Shown one piece after another: positions 1 to 7,826 of a DNA stretch of 64,000 nt. The stretch is from Mesorhizobium sp. M2A.F.Ca.ET.046.03.2.1 (GTDB lineage: Bacteria > Pseudomonadota > Alphaproteobacteria > Rhizobiales > Rhizobiaceae): assembly GCF_003952425.1 (NCBI RefSeq), contig NZ_CP034449.1:2976001-3040000 (forward strand), written 5' to 3'. The translations under genes and the position numbers were made by a program. The notes beneath the pieces were generated by a model. That model was not told the DNA's origin. It saw only the letters and a program-made list of their open reading frames with translations, and ran no database searches. The first letter of the stretch is position 1, and each line of letters starts with the position of its first letter.

Positions 1-2
1 AC

Positions 3-302
3 CACCTGGAAAGAGCAGCCAACCAGCTCCTCTCAAAGTATCGCGAGGCCAACATCCACGAGCGGAAGGATCCTGCTCCGAAACATTTCTCGACTTCCTT
101 CAAGCTGGAGCGAATAAAGCCCCGCGTTGCGCTCAATGACGAGTGGACGGACAAGGAGCTGGCGGCATCGGTCAGGCAAGCTCAGGAGGAGCTATCAGAG
201 CAAATCAAAGCAATCGGCATCGAGTGCGAGAACGGTATCGAGAAGTACCGGGAACTCGACAATCTCTTCCCGGACGAAGTGAATGGCAAAGCGATCCCGT
301 AG
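3..302 (+). CDS. C-terminal end of an unidentified charged protein (cut by window edge)
   Basis: An open frame enters from the left edge and stops at TAG 300-302, giving the last 99 residues of a longer protein. The visible part is highly charged and rich in Glu, Lys, Gln and Ala, as in an alpha-helical or coiled-coil tail. No domain is recognisable. It overlaps the next gene by 20 bp, so it is probably the first visible member of the operon that continues with the VWA-like, MotA-like and MotB-like genes. By position it could be the effector or an ATPase subunit of that system, but the sequence does not show this. Confidence 0.6.
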   Translation, partial: HLERAANQLLSKYREANIHERKDPAPKHFSTSFKLERIKPRVALNDEWTDKELAASVRQAQEELSEQIKAIGIECENGIEKYRELDNLFPDEVNGKAIP

Positions 303-1095
303 GAAACGAAAGGGCAATGTTCGGGAAGTTGTGGTTGGGACAGCCCTGCTTCTTCTCTTCGTTTTGATGTTGTCCGGCTTCGTTTGGCTCTGGCTCCGAT
401 CTGGAGGCGTTGAGGTCGACTCTAAGAACTGCCCGGTCGACGGGCCAAACAGTGTCACGGCGGTGTTGATCGATACGACCGATCCAATATCGGTCACTAC
501 ATTGACTGATCTGAGAAACGAACTCAGTAAGGCTGTTAGAGAAACCGAGCCCGGCGGTTACCTACGGATTGCGAACGTCACCGCAACAGCTGGGAAGGTC
601 GAGACAAAGTTCGACGCCTGTAATCCAGGCGACGCGTCGTCGGTCGATCAATGGACCCACAATCGTCACCAGCAGCAAGACAAGTGGGAAAAGACATTCC
701 ATAGGCCACTCGACGAACTTTTGAACGAGATCGGTCAGTCATCTGGATCGCAACAGTCTCCGATAATGGCGGCCATCCAGACCACCAAACTGAACCTGTT
801 TGACAGCGATCTGGCGAAGCATGCTAAAAAGATCTTGATCGTCGCCTCGGATATGATCGAGCACACTGACCTTTACTCGCAATACAAGTTCGGGGTCGAA
901 TACCGGAAATTCGAAGACAGCGCTGCCAATCTTCAGTATGGGACCTCCTTAGATGGCATATCTGTCGTCATCTTGTATGTTCGTCGACAGAACAAAAAAT
1001 TCTCAACCGACGAGCATGAACAGTTTTGGGGCAAGTGGGTCAGACTTCATCACGGAGATATGGACAAGCTTGTCCCGCTTGAGGGGCTAAATTAA
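283..1095 (+). CDS. Membrane-anchored VWA-like protein of a MotA/MotB-type operon
   Basis: 270 aa. A basic N-terminus (residues 1-12) is followed by one hydrophobic segment at about 13-41, so the rest should lie in the periplasm. The soluble part begins with a strand ending in an acidic DTTDP motif (near residue 67) and later has a hydrophobic strand followed by ASDMIEH (near 187). This arrangement resembles the first strand and metal-ion site of a von Willebrand factor A fold, but the canonical DxSxS is not intact. The 3' end overlaps the MotA-like gene by 1 bp and the 5' end overlaps the upstream partial gene, which indicates translational coupling. The VWA assignment is inference from motif order; no catalytic function can be given. 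Confidence 0.7.
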   Translation: MAKRSRRKRKGNVREVVVGTALLLLFVLMLSGFVWLWLRSGGVEVDSKNCPVDGPNSVTAVLIDTTDPISVTTLTDLRNELSKAVRETEPGGYLRIANVTATAGKVETKFDACNPGDASSVDQWTHNRHQQQDKWEKTFHRPLDELLNEIGQSSGSQQSPIMAAIQTTKLNLFDSDLAKHAKKILIVASDMIEHTDLYSQYKFGVEYRKFEDSAANLQYGTSLDGISVVILYVRRQNKKFSTDEHEQFWGKWVRLHHGDMDKLVPLEGLN

Positions 1096-2363
1096 TGGCT
1101 ATTAGAAACCGATACACGGTCTCGGCATCCGCGAATTTCGCGTTGGTCGTCTACGGATTGTTCACCATCGGTGGCTGCATCTTCATCGCGGCAGCGAAGC
1201 TATCCGGAGTAGATCTGCGTGTCTCGATATCTGTTCCGATAGCGCTGATGCTCGGTTACCTCGCCGTTTCCATCGCCGTCGGCCGACTGCGGCTGCATGA
1301 CGAGCAAACGGGGGACAACCTCTATTACATGGGATTTCTTTTTACACTCTCTAGCTTGGGTGTGGCTCTGTTTCAGTTCACCTCAAGCGGGTCGACTGAC
1401 GAGGTGGTGAGGAATTTCGGTGTTGCTGTGACGTCGACCATTATGGGTATTGCGCTCCGGATTTTCTACAATCAAACCCGCCGCGATCCGATCGACATCG
1501 AACGGTCCGCCCGTCACGAGTTAGCCGACATGACGAGACGTGTTCGCGTTGAGCTAGAGAGCGCGTCACGCGAATTTGCCGACTTTCGTCGAGTGAGCAA
1601 TCAGATGCTGGAGGAGGGGTTTGGAGAAATCGTGACCCAAGCGCAACGAAATGGCGAGCACGTTAGAGAAACATTCGAAAAAATGGCAGCGGCGGCCATC
1701 AAGCCAGTGCAGGATGTTTCCGCCAGATTGAGCAATGCGATGGCCGAAAATTTCACTCGAGTTGAGGAGCAGTTCTCGGAAATAGCCAAGAAAGTCGAGG
1801 CTGCTTCGGCGCTGCTGGAAAGCGCAAATTCGACAATGGCCGGGTCTGTCTCGAGGCTCGGCGGCCAGGCTGACACAGTTGCCTCGAAGCTCGAAAGGGT
1901 TGTCGTACCAGACGAAGTCCTGAAGACGGAACTCGCTCCCATGGTCAAGCTCTTGGGTAATGCTGTTGCGCAGTACGCCATCAAGACTGAAACCGCTGCA
2001 CAAGAACAGCAGGCCCGGATGTCAGCTATTATCGACGCAGTGCAGAGGGTAGCTGAGAAATCAGAAAACTCGGCGATTGCGGCTCAGAAAGTGGCTGAAG
2101 TGGCGGGCGATCAAAGGCGTCTCACGGAAACATTCCTTAGCTTTGTACAATCTCAAAGCAAGCAGATGAACGAACTGGTCGAAAAGCTTGTTGCAACGCA
2201 ATCGCTGTTGGCATCGGCTCAGGCCCAGCCGATAGCGACAGAGGCACTCGCCCCCGATTTTGCCTCGGCTGGTCCCGCGAATGGCGGTGAATTTGAGCCA
2301 ATAGCTTTACCTCCGCGGCCGGACGATGAGGCGGTGCCTGTCAAACGGGGCTGGTTTCGTTGA
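1095..2363 (+). CDS. MotA/TolQ-like membrane protein with long coiled-coil tail (ZorA-like)
   Basis: 422 aa. Four hydrophobic segments lie near residues 14-36, 43-65, 76-95 and 104-125; the last two have the small-residue character of MotA/ExbB/TolQ proton-channel helices. From about 135 to 370 the protein is a long Ala/Glu/Lys/Gln-rich helical region, probably a cytoplasmic coiled coil, ending in a Pro-rich tail. A short MotA-like channel with a long cytoplasmic tail, followed by an OmpA/MotB-like gene, is the known architecture of the ZorA-ZorB pair of Zorya anti-phage systems. It is not a flagellar MotA: the tail is far too long and no flagellar genes are nearby. The stop codon overlaps the start of the next gene (TTGA). 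Confidence 0.75.
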   Translation: MAIRNRYTVSASANFALVVYGLFTIGGCIFIAAAKLSGVDLRVSISVPIALMLGYLAVSIAVGRLRLHDEQTGDNLYYMGFLFTLSSLGVALFQFTSSGSTDEVVRNFGVAVTSTIMGIALRIFYNQTRRDPIDIERSARHELADMTRRVRVELESASREFADFRRVSNQMLEEGFGEIVTQAQRNGEHVRETFEKMAAAAIKPVQDVSARLSNAMAENFTRVEEQFSEIAKKVEAASALLESANSTMAGSVSRLGGQADTVASKLERVVVPDEVLKTELAPMVKLLGNAVAQYAIKTETAAQEQQARMSAIIDAVQRVAEKSENSAIAAQKVAEVAGDQRRLTETFLSFVQSQSKQMNELVEKLVATQSLLASAQAQPIATEALAPDFASAGPANGGEFEPIALPPRPDDEAVPVKRGWFR

Positions 2364-3352
2364 GTTCAGCAACCGCAACCTCGATCACAACCGAGAAGAA
2401 AGGCTACGGGCGAGGTCTTATCCTCGGTCTCACAATGGCCGAGACGATGCTATTGCTCGTCTTCTGCCTCTTGCTGGCCGCCGGCGCCATTATCGCAAAG
2501 GAGCGAAAGGTTGCAGTGGAAACGCAGAAAGTTGCAGAGGAAGCTAAGGCGAAAGCCGAAAGGGAAAACGAAAACCTTCGGAAGACGATCTCCTCCGTGA
2601 AGGCTGGAACCGGTCATTGGGTTTCCGAAGACGAATGGAAAGAATTGGTTCCTGCACAAAAGGCCGCCGATGCGATTGAGGCAGCGGGCCTTACACTGGA
2701 CGAAGCTGTCGAACTTGCCCCCTCCACCAAGGTTCTGCGCGATAACGACATCACGGAGGAAATAATACGCGAATGGGTACCTGCACTTAAAACGCTTTCG
2801 GCCAAAGGGTTGTCGGCGAGGGACGTCGTGGCAAACGTGGAGAAGTCCGAGACCTCAAAGCCACACGAATGGCCGCCAATCATCAATCTCAACGAGCTCG
2901 AAGGCTATAATTTTGATCCTGGCAGCGCGGAGCTTTCCGACCAATTCCGAACGAAGCTGCGGCAGAAGTCGGCAGAGATAGCGGCGACCGCGAAAAAGTA
3001 CCAAGTCGATATCATCGAGGTGATCGGGCACACTGACGAACAGACGATGAGCGGCGACTCATCCAATATGGATCGTGGTCTTCGACCGGTACTGGAGCGG
3101 AAAGAGCCAATCGGATATTTGCACCCTGCCGACAACGCCGGGTTGGGACTAGCGCGGGCAATCTCAGTTGCCAAGTTCCTGGAGGCGATTCCGCAATTGG
3201 AAGGCTTCACCATACTTCCGATGTCGGGCGGGCAGCTTATCCTTCCAGGAGACAAACTTACCGACGGGAACCAATTGGGAGATGTGAAGGCGCGGCGCCG
3301 CATCGAGATCAGGGTCAGAAAGAGCAATCCAGTCGCAATTGGCGTCGAATAG
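2360..3352 (+). CDS. MotB/OmpA-like protein (ZorB-like)
   Basis: 330 aa from a TTG start that overlaps the preceding TGA by 4 bp, so it is translationally coupled. A short cytoplasmic N-terminus leads into one TM helix at about residues 22-43, as in MotB. A charged helical linker follows, then an OmpA/MotB-like peptidoglycan-binding domain (about 175-325) with a GHTDE motif, a downstream LARAISVAKFL helix and a terminal ARRRIEIRVRK strand. The family role is to anchor a MotA-like channel to the cell wall. With the two upstream genes it probably forms an ion-driven envelope complex. Expected Zorya partners ZorC/D or ZorE are not visible; they would have to lie left of the window or be replaced by the VWA-like and partial genes. 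Confidence 0.78.
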   Translation: MSSATATSITTEKKGYGRGLILGLTMAETMLLLVFCLLLAAGAIIAKERKVAVETQKVAEEAKAKAERENENLRKTISSVKAGTGHWVSEDEWKELVPAQKAADAIEAAGLTLDEAVELAPSTKVLRDNDITEEIIREWVPALKTLSAKGLSARDVVANVEKSETSKPHEWPPIINLNELEGYNFDPGSAELSDQFRTKLRQKSAEIAATAKKYQVDIIEVIGHTDEQTMSGDSSNMDRGLRPVLERKEPIGYLHPADNAGLGLARAISVAKFLEAIPQLEGFTILPMSGGQLILPGDKLTDGNQLGDVKARRRIEIRVRKSNPVAIGVE

Positions 3353-3486
3353 CCGTCGGAATTTCGGCGAGCGAGGATAAGTTGGGGGCAAATGACCTGC
3401 CTCCCGCGTGATGGCGCAGCGAGCGTCCTTCATCAAGGACCTTATACGCTGGTCCCAATCAACGCAGAGGACGCTACCCGCCTTCT

Positions 3487-3641
3487 GATTGGCCAGTCTT
3501 CGAAGGATCGGAGGCGCAATACCACTCGGTTTCGATGCAGGCGATCGCAGGACTGGAACATGACGCGACGCCCTGGCTGATTTTGCAGATGCTGCAACCG
3601 TCATTGAATTGCTGGCAGGTCGGATTTTCCCGAATCTTCTC
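3487..3641. repeat. 155-bp perfect direct repeat, copy 1
   Basis: Identical by eye over 155 bp to 7402-7556 in the same orientation. It covers the mature part of the small secreted protein. The sequence on the signal-peptide side is homologous but clearly diverged, so the perfect block stands out as recent duplication or gene conversion. Confidence 0.9.
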
Positions 3642-3715
3642 AGCAGCGTGCCACCGGCGTGGGCCTGTGCAGCGAAAAGCGTCGAAACAGCCAGTATTAC
3701 CAATGACAAGCGCAT
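3487..3715 (-). pseudogene. Frameshifted copy of a small cysteine-rich secreted protein
   Basis: The reading frame starts at ATG 3715 with a good signal peptide ending in AQAHA. It then leaves the frame used by the intact paralogue at 7374-7631: between the signal peptide and the shared 155-bp block this copy has one nucleotide fewer, so the Cys-rich mature region is out of frame. The ORF runs on to 3164 in the wrong frame, antisense to the OmpA-like gene, and that extension is not meaningful. It is most simply a decayed duplicate of the 7.4-kb gene. Confidence 0.6.
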
Positions 3716-3730
3716 ATTTGAACTCGGCAG

Positions 3731-4252
3731 CTATAATCTGAAAGCTCTCGACACCTTCAGCCGGCTCTCCCAGTTTGCTAGGTATCGTTTGGCAATCGCT
3801 TGTGAATCGATGAACGTCACGTTTTCGGCGTTTCGAGACGCGGCCCCGGCTGTGTAGTTGTACGAGCCGCCGATCACGAGATGCCCGTCAATGATGATTA
3901 CCTTATTGTGAGCGATAGCTGGCCGATAGTCGATCCAGACCGGGATATTGAATGCTGATAAAAGGGTGGCGGCGGAATATTTTCGGTCATTCGTTTTGTC
4001 CAAGATCACGAGCACTTCAACGCGGCGCTGGGCAGCGCGTTGTAGGGCATGGATGATTGGGAACGATCTAAAGCCATAAGCCTGAACGCGGACGGTTGCC
4101 TGGGCTTGGTCGATCGCCTTGACAATTTCCGGTTCACATTTCTGGGCTGGCGTAAAGCAAACAGTCACGTCGGCTTGGGTGGCAGACGTCGGCAGAGCTG
4201 CTAGCACAGTCATGCTCCCGCTGAGAATGAGCAAGGCCGCCCCCCATCGCAT
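3731..4252 (-). CDS. Secreted phospholipase D-family nuclease (Nuc-like)
   Basis: 173 aa from ATG 4252, which follows a GGGGAG ribosome-binding site and opens directly into a signal peptide (cleavage near ATQA, residue 26). The frame is open further upstream but that extension lacks signal-peptide logic. One HKD motif is present: H115, K117, D122, followed by a GGSYNYT stretch. A single HKD in a protein of this size matches the dimeric, Nuc-like endonucleases of the PLD superfamily, which act in the periplasm or outside the cell. It lies downstream of the ClpP-like gene on the same strand, about 176 bp away. Substrate preference cannot be read from sequence. Confidence 0.8.
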   Translation of the reverse strand: MRWGAALLILSGSMTVLAALPTSATQADVTVCFTPAQKCEPEIVKAIDQAQATVRVQAYGFRSFPIIHALQRAAQRRVEVLVILDKTNDRKYSAATLLSAFNIPVWIDYRPAIAHNKVIIIDGHLVIGGSYNYTAGAASRNAENVTFIDSQAIAKRYLANWESRLKVSRAFRL

Positions 4253-4428
4253 CTTACTCCCCCATCCTTCGAGGGCCAGCTTATGCCTGCTCCTGCCCTC
4301 AGCAATTCCTGCGATCATCGCGCGGCCGCTTTGGTTAGCCACATTGTCGCAATCAGAGCCGCCGGGCCAATCTGGCGGGGAGTCAAGTTGGACCATGTCC
4401 ATCATCATTAGCCGGCTAGCTTGATCAA

Positions 4429-5526
4429 CTACAGACAATCCCGAAAGCTCGCAATGATTGCTGGGTCACCCCCTGACGGCGCGACAATCTTGCCGCCCAT
4501 AAGCACGCCGGATGCCGTGTAACTGTTTACGACTACCATCGCATTCCCACTCCCGAGAGCACGGGCCACCTTGGGCTCAAGAATAAGAGACGCCAAAAGC
4601 CGTGTTTGCGGATAGAGCTTTAGCCGGTCACTCCCATATTCGAATGTTCCAAAGTCGGTGTCGATCCTGAAGCCGTCGATGTGGGTGGTCGAAGGAGCTG
4701 CTATTTCCGGCGCCAGACCTTGTTGATCACTTTTGGCGTACAGGTTGATGATTGGTCGCCGCTTCCAGCACATGGTTTCGATTTCGTAGACCCTCTCCAA
4801 TGGTCCCGGATTTCGTTCGTCTGTTGCAGTTGCGACGATCAGCCCATTCTTCGGTACCAGTTGGAAGTCGTGAAATCCGGGTTGCGGAACGATATTTAAC
4901 GCGGCTATCTCATCGCGAGTTGGGACAAACATTTTTCCGGGCGAGGTCCCAGACATTATTTCAAACAGTTCTGGCTTAGCCCCCATCTCGCGTAGGTAGC
5001 CCGCAATCAGAGCGGAGATCTGCTGGGTCAGCTCCATAGCTTCATCAGTCGATGAGCCAGCACCCCCATAGAACTGATGGAACCCGATCGTCCCACCTTC
5101 GGGAATGTTGCGTTCAACGCCGCCCATGAACGCAAGCGCGCAAGCTGAATAGCATTCAGCCCCAGGAAGTCCTTCTGGATAGGGATGGTCCGGATCGGAC
5201 GGTGGATATCGCTGGACTTCTGTGCCAGCCCCGACTTTTCGGAGGAAACGCCCTATTTCAAGCCCGTCTAAAAGGTTACCGCCTGGGCTGTCAAAGGAAA
5301 CTACAAAGTGCCATGAATCGTAGGCGTTTTTCTCCCAGTAGTCCTTGAAGCGCTGCGCGTCGCCACGCTCAATAGGTCCCGTCACCAGGATCTTCGAGGT
5401 TGCATTGCCCCTTTCCATTGAAAATTCAATCGCTCCGGCGTGAGGCGCGATCAACATCAGAAGCCCTACTAATACGGGCGGGAGCAATCTCTTAGCGTCA
5501 GGCATTTTCAGTCGGAGCGGAAGCAT
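4429..5526 (-). CDS. Periplasmic ClpP/crotonase-fold protein (COG3904-like)
   Basis: 365 aa with an N-terminal signal sequence (hydrophobic to about residue 30, ending PHAGA). The strand with SFDSPGGNLLDGLEIG and the later CYSACALAFMGG and GFHQFYG motifs are the hallmarks of the ClpP-like periplasmic family known as COG3904. There the Ser after the Cys-Tyr pair sits where the ClpP nucleophile would be. The C-terminal 130 residues are less conserved. The function of the family is not established; a proteolytic or peptide-binding role in the periplasm is plausible. No partner gene is evident apart from the PLD nuclease on the same strand. Confidence 0.75.
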   Translation of the reverse strand: MLPLRLKMPDAKRLLPPVLVGLLMLIAPHAGAIEFSMERGNATSKILVTGPIERGDAQRFKDYWEKNAYDSWHFVVSFDSPGGNLLDGLEIGRFLRKVGAGTEVQRYPPSDPDHPYPEGLPGAECYSACALAFMGGVERNIPEGGTIGFHQFYGGAGSSTDEAMELTQQISALIAGYLREMGAKPELFEIMSGTSPGKMFVPTRDEIAALNIVPQPGFHDFQLVPKNGLIVATATDERNPGPLERVYEIETMCWKRRPIINLYAKSDQQGLAPEIAAPSTTHIDGFRIDTDFGTFEYGSDRLKLYPQTRLLASLILEPKVARALGSGNAMVVVNSYTASGVLMGGKIVAPSGGDPAIIASFRDCL

Positions 5527-5802
5527 CTGCAGAAGGGTACCTTCATAGCCGATTCGTCCCTTTCTCGGAGCCGTTTCTCATTCGCGATTTGGCAATCCAC
5601 CGCCTCGCATGGGAATGCACGACACAAGGGCTTCTAAGGAGCCAATGACCGACGCCGGTCGACAGCTTGGCGCGCGCAGCACTCAAGTATGCCGTGCCCA
5701 TTGTAAGGGAAGTTGTCACCCCTTCAGAGTGAGTTGCTCTGGCGCCCAATAAGAGATCAGGCTAATTGCCAATCTTGGGCAGCACGAGGGGTGGGCAGGG
5801 CA

Positions 5803-7131
5803 ATGCAAAACAGCGATCCCAGGGGCCTGTACGCCGTCCTTGGTGTTTCACCAACGGCGACAGCCGAAGAAATCAAGAATGCGTACCGGCGGCGAGCTAA
5901 AGAATCGCATCCTGACACCTCGAGCAATTCATCATCGACACCATTCCAGCAGGTGAATGCGGCCTACAAGATTCTCTCCGATCCTGAGGCCCGTGCCGCA
6001 TATGACAGCTCGGGCTATCAGGCGACGGCTGAAGATGTCGGTCACAAGCAGCTGGATCCGGTTTGCTGTTCCCGTTGCGGTCAGATGACTGCGCAACCGA
6101 GATACGTCGTCTTCCGACGCGTCTACAGTTTCGTTCTGGCGACGGTGAGGACACCTGTCCAAGGGATATTCTGCGCTTCATGTGCCCGGAAAGAAGCCTT
6201 CAAATCGTCTCTGATTACGATGTTCACTGGATGGTGGGGCTTCCCATGGGGGCCTATCTACACAATCGGCGCTATTGTTGGGAACGGGTTCGGTGGCGAA
6301 CACCCCAAGAAAGCCGAGGAGAGGCTGACCTGGTATAATTGCCTTGCTTTCCTGTCTCGCGGCGACCTCAATCTCGCGTATTCCCTGGCACAGTTGTCAC
6401 GGAAGGCATCCGACCCTGAGATTTCATCACGGGCCACAGAATTGTCGAGGGAGCTGGAGAAGGCTGGGGTCGATCCCAAGCGGTCACGTCTCAAGAATCC
6501 ATGGAATTTCGATCCAATCGAAAGACTGAAGCACGTTGCCATGGCCTCGGCGGTCCCGCTGGTGGTCGCCTGCATTTTTATGCAAGACCAAATCGTTTCT
6601 TGGTGGACCGGGAGCCCGACCCCGAAGCCTTCATACACGTCGACATATACGCCGCCTCCCAGAGCAACCAAGGCTGTTCCAGCGAAGGCCGTTCCGATCG
6701 CCAATGCCTGCGCCAACCGCCCCAGAAACGGCGACACACTAGAAGGCTACGAGAACTCCATGTCATCGCAGGGACATGTCCTCGAAATTAGGAATGGGTC
6801 AGGCGGTCCAGCCATCGTCAAGGTGCGGGACTCGTTCTCAAACGGGACGGTCGCATCGTTCTATATCAGCGATAACGCCACTGCCGAGTACCGCGGTATC
6901 CCTGATGGCAGCTACCGTATCCAGTACGCCGTCGGTGACGTGTTGCGTTCCGACTGCAGATCATTCTTCAATACGGCAGCCGTGGGGCAGTTCCCGAATG
7001 TCGAGCGGCTGCAGACCGAGATGAACTCGACCCAGATCATCACGCAGCATCTCACCTACACACTTTACGCGGTCGCCTCTGGAAACGTTCGTCCACAATC
7101 GCTTTCTGTGGAGGCATTTGATGCGCCATGA
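5803..7131 (+). CDS. Membrane-anchored J-domain protein with zinc-ribbon-like segment
   Basis: 442 aa from ATG 5803, chosen because it starts just before the J domain and follows GGGCAGGG; the longer frame has an unconvincing N-terminus. Residues about 8-70 form a J domain with the HPD tripeptide in YRRRAKESHPDTS. A four-Cys segment follows (CCSRCG, later CASC), as in a zinc ribbon, then hydrophobic stretches, one near residue 155 and one near 255. A Pro/Thr-rich linker leads to a C-terminal beta-rich domain of about 110 residues that I do not recognise. The HPD motif implies stimulation of an Hsp70. The membrane span and unknown periplasmic-type domain make it an unusual co-chaperone rather than housekeeping DnaJ. 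Confidence 0.78.
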   Translation: MQNSDPRGLYAVLGVSPTATAEEIKNAYRRRAKESHPDTSSNSSSTPFQQVNAAYKILSDPEARAAYDSSGYQATAEDVGHKQLDPVCCSRCGQMTAQPRYVVFRRVYSFVLATVRTPVQGIFCASCARKEAFKSSLITMFTGWWGFPWGPIYTIGAIVGNGFGGEHPKKAEERLTWYNCLAFLSRGDLNLAYSLAQLSRKASDPEISSRATELSRELEKAGVDPKRSRLKNPWNFDPIERLKHVAMASAVPLVVACIFMQDQIVSWWTGSPTPKPSYTSTYTPPPRATKAVPAKAVPIANACANRPRNGDTLEGYENSMSSQGHVLEIRNGSGGPAIVKVRDSFSNGTVASFYISDNATAEYRGIPDGSYRIQYAVGDVLRSDCRSFFNTAAVGQFPNVERLQTEMNSTQIITQHLTYTLYAVASGNVRPQSLSVEAFDAP

Positions 7132-7329
7132 GACTAAGTCGGCAATTTTTGCAATCGTTATGGCAAGCTGGATCGTTTCGGTCCGAGCAACCGAGGCAGA
7201 ACTCCTGGGAATTCCCGGACGATCAACAAGCTAACGCGTGGCGCAGAGATTTGGGGCTTCTACGTGGGCCAGGATCAGTCCGAAGGATCTTCCATCAGCT
7301 CGAAAGGCAGTCGATATATCGACTGCTGA
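7121..7329 (+). pseudogene. Possible frameshifted remnant of a small secreted protein
   Basis: ATG 7121 starts a short frame with a credible signal peptide (hydrophobic core FAIVMASWIVS) that stops at 7232-7234. A second frame continues across it with protein-like sequence (INKLTRGAEIWGFYVGQDQ) to TGA 7327-7329. Joining the two needs one frameshift near 7215-7225. It overlaps the end of the J-domain gene. A real decayed gene is plausible, but the case is weak. Confidence 0.25.
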
Positions 7330-7373
7330 CGGCCCGTCAAAGACGTGAGGCACCGAGGATGCCCAGCCTATCT

Positions 7374-7631
7374 TCACGGTCGCGGATCGCCTTCCGGTTG
7401 GGATTGGCCAGTCTTCGAAGGATCGGAGGCGCAATACCACTCGGTTTCGATGCAGGCGATCGCAGGACTGGAACATGACGCGACGCCCTGGCTGATTTTG
7501 CAGATGCTGCAACCGTCATTGAATTGCTGGCAGGTCGGATTTTCCCGAATCTTCTCTGCCAGTGAACTGCCGGCGTAGACCTGTGTAGCGAAGAGCATCG
7601 AAACCATCATCGCTATCAGTGATGTTCGCAT
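7374..7631 (-). CDS. Small secreted cysteine-rich protein
   Basis: 85 aa from ATG 7631, where the signal peptide begins (hydrophobic core, cleavage near VYAG). The frame can be extended four codons to a TTG, which is less likely. The mature part has six Cys residues (TCQ, GCS, ICK, SCS, ACI, YCA), so disulfides in the periplasm or outside the cell are likely. No family is recognised. Its mature region lies inside the 155-bp perfect repeat shared with the frameshifted copy at 3.5-3.7 kb, so this is the probably functional member of the pair. Confidence 0.55.
   Translation of the reverse strand: MRTSLIAMMVSMLFATQVYAGSSLAEKIRENPTCQQFNDGCSICKISQGVASCSSPAIACIETEWYCASDPSKTGQSQPEGDPRP
7402..7556. 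repeat. 155-bp perfect direct repeat, copy 2
   Basis: Same 155-bp block as 3487-3641, in direct orientation and 3.9 kb away. Recombination between the two would delete the PLD nuclease, the ClpP-like gene and the J-domain gene. Confidence 0.9.
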
Positions 7632-7826
7632 GGGGTTGTCCAACTTCTGGATGTCCGCTCACTGACTTGGCTGACGGTACGGACAAGCGTCCAGCTCGTC
7701 GACGCAGTCGCGGTGGCGACGGTGCTGCTTCAGCATTGTGTCCGTCTATTGGGCCAACCGGTCAAGCCTATTGCGGCAAGCTTAATCTCTGCTAGATCTC
7801 GTCCAGGCGCGAACTTGGGGGAAATC

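Noticed and set aside
1095..3352. Flagellar motAB
   Set aside because: The channel protein has a coiled-coil tail of over 200 residues, gene order includes a VWA-like gene and there are no flagellar neighbours.
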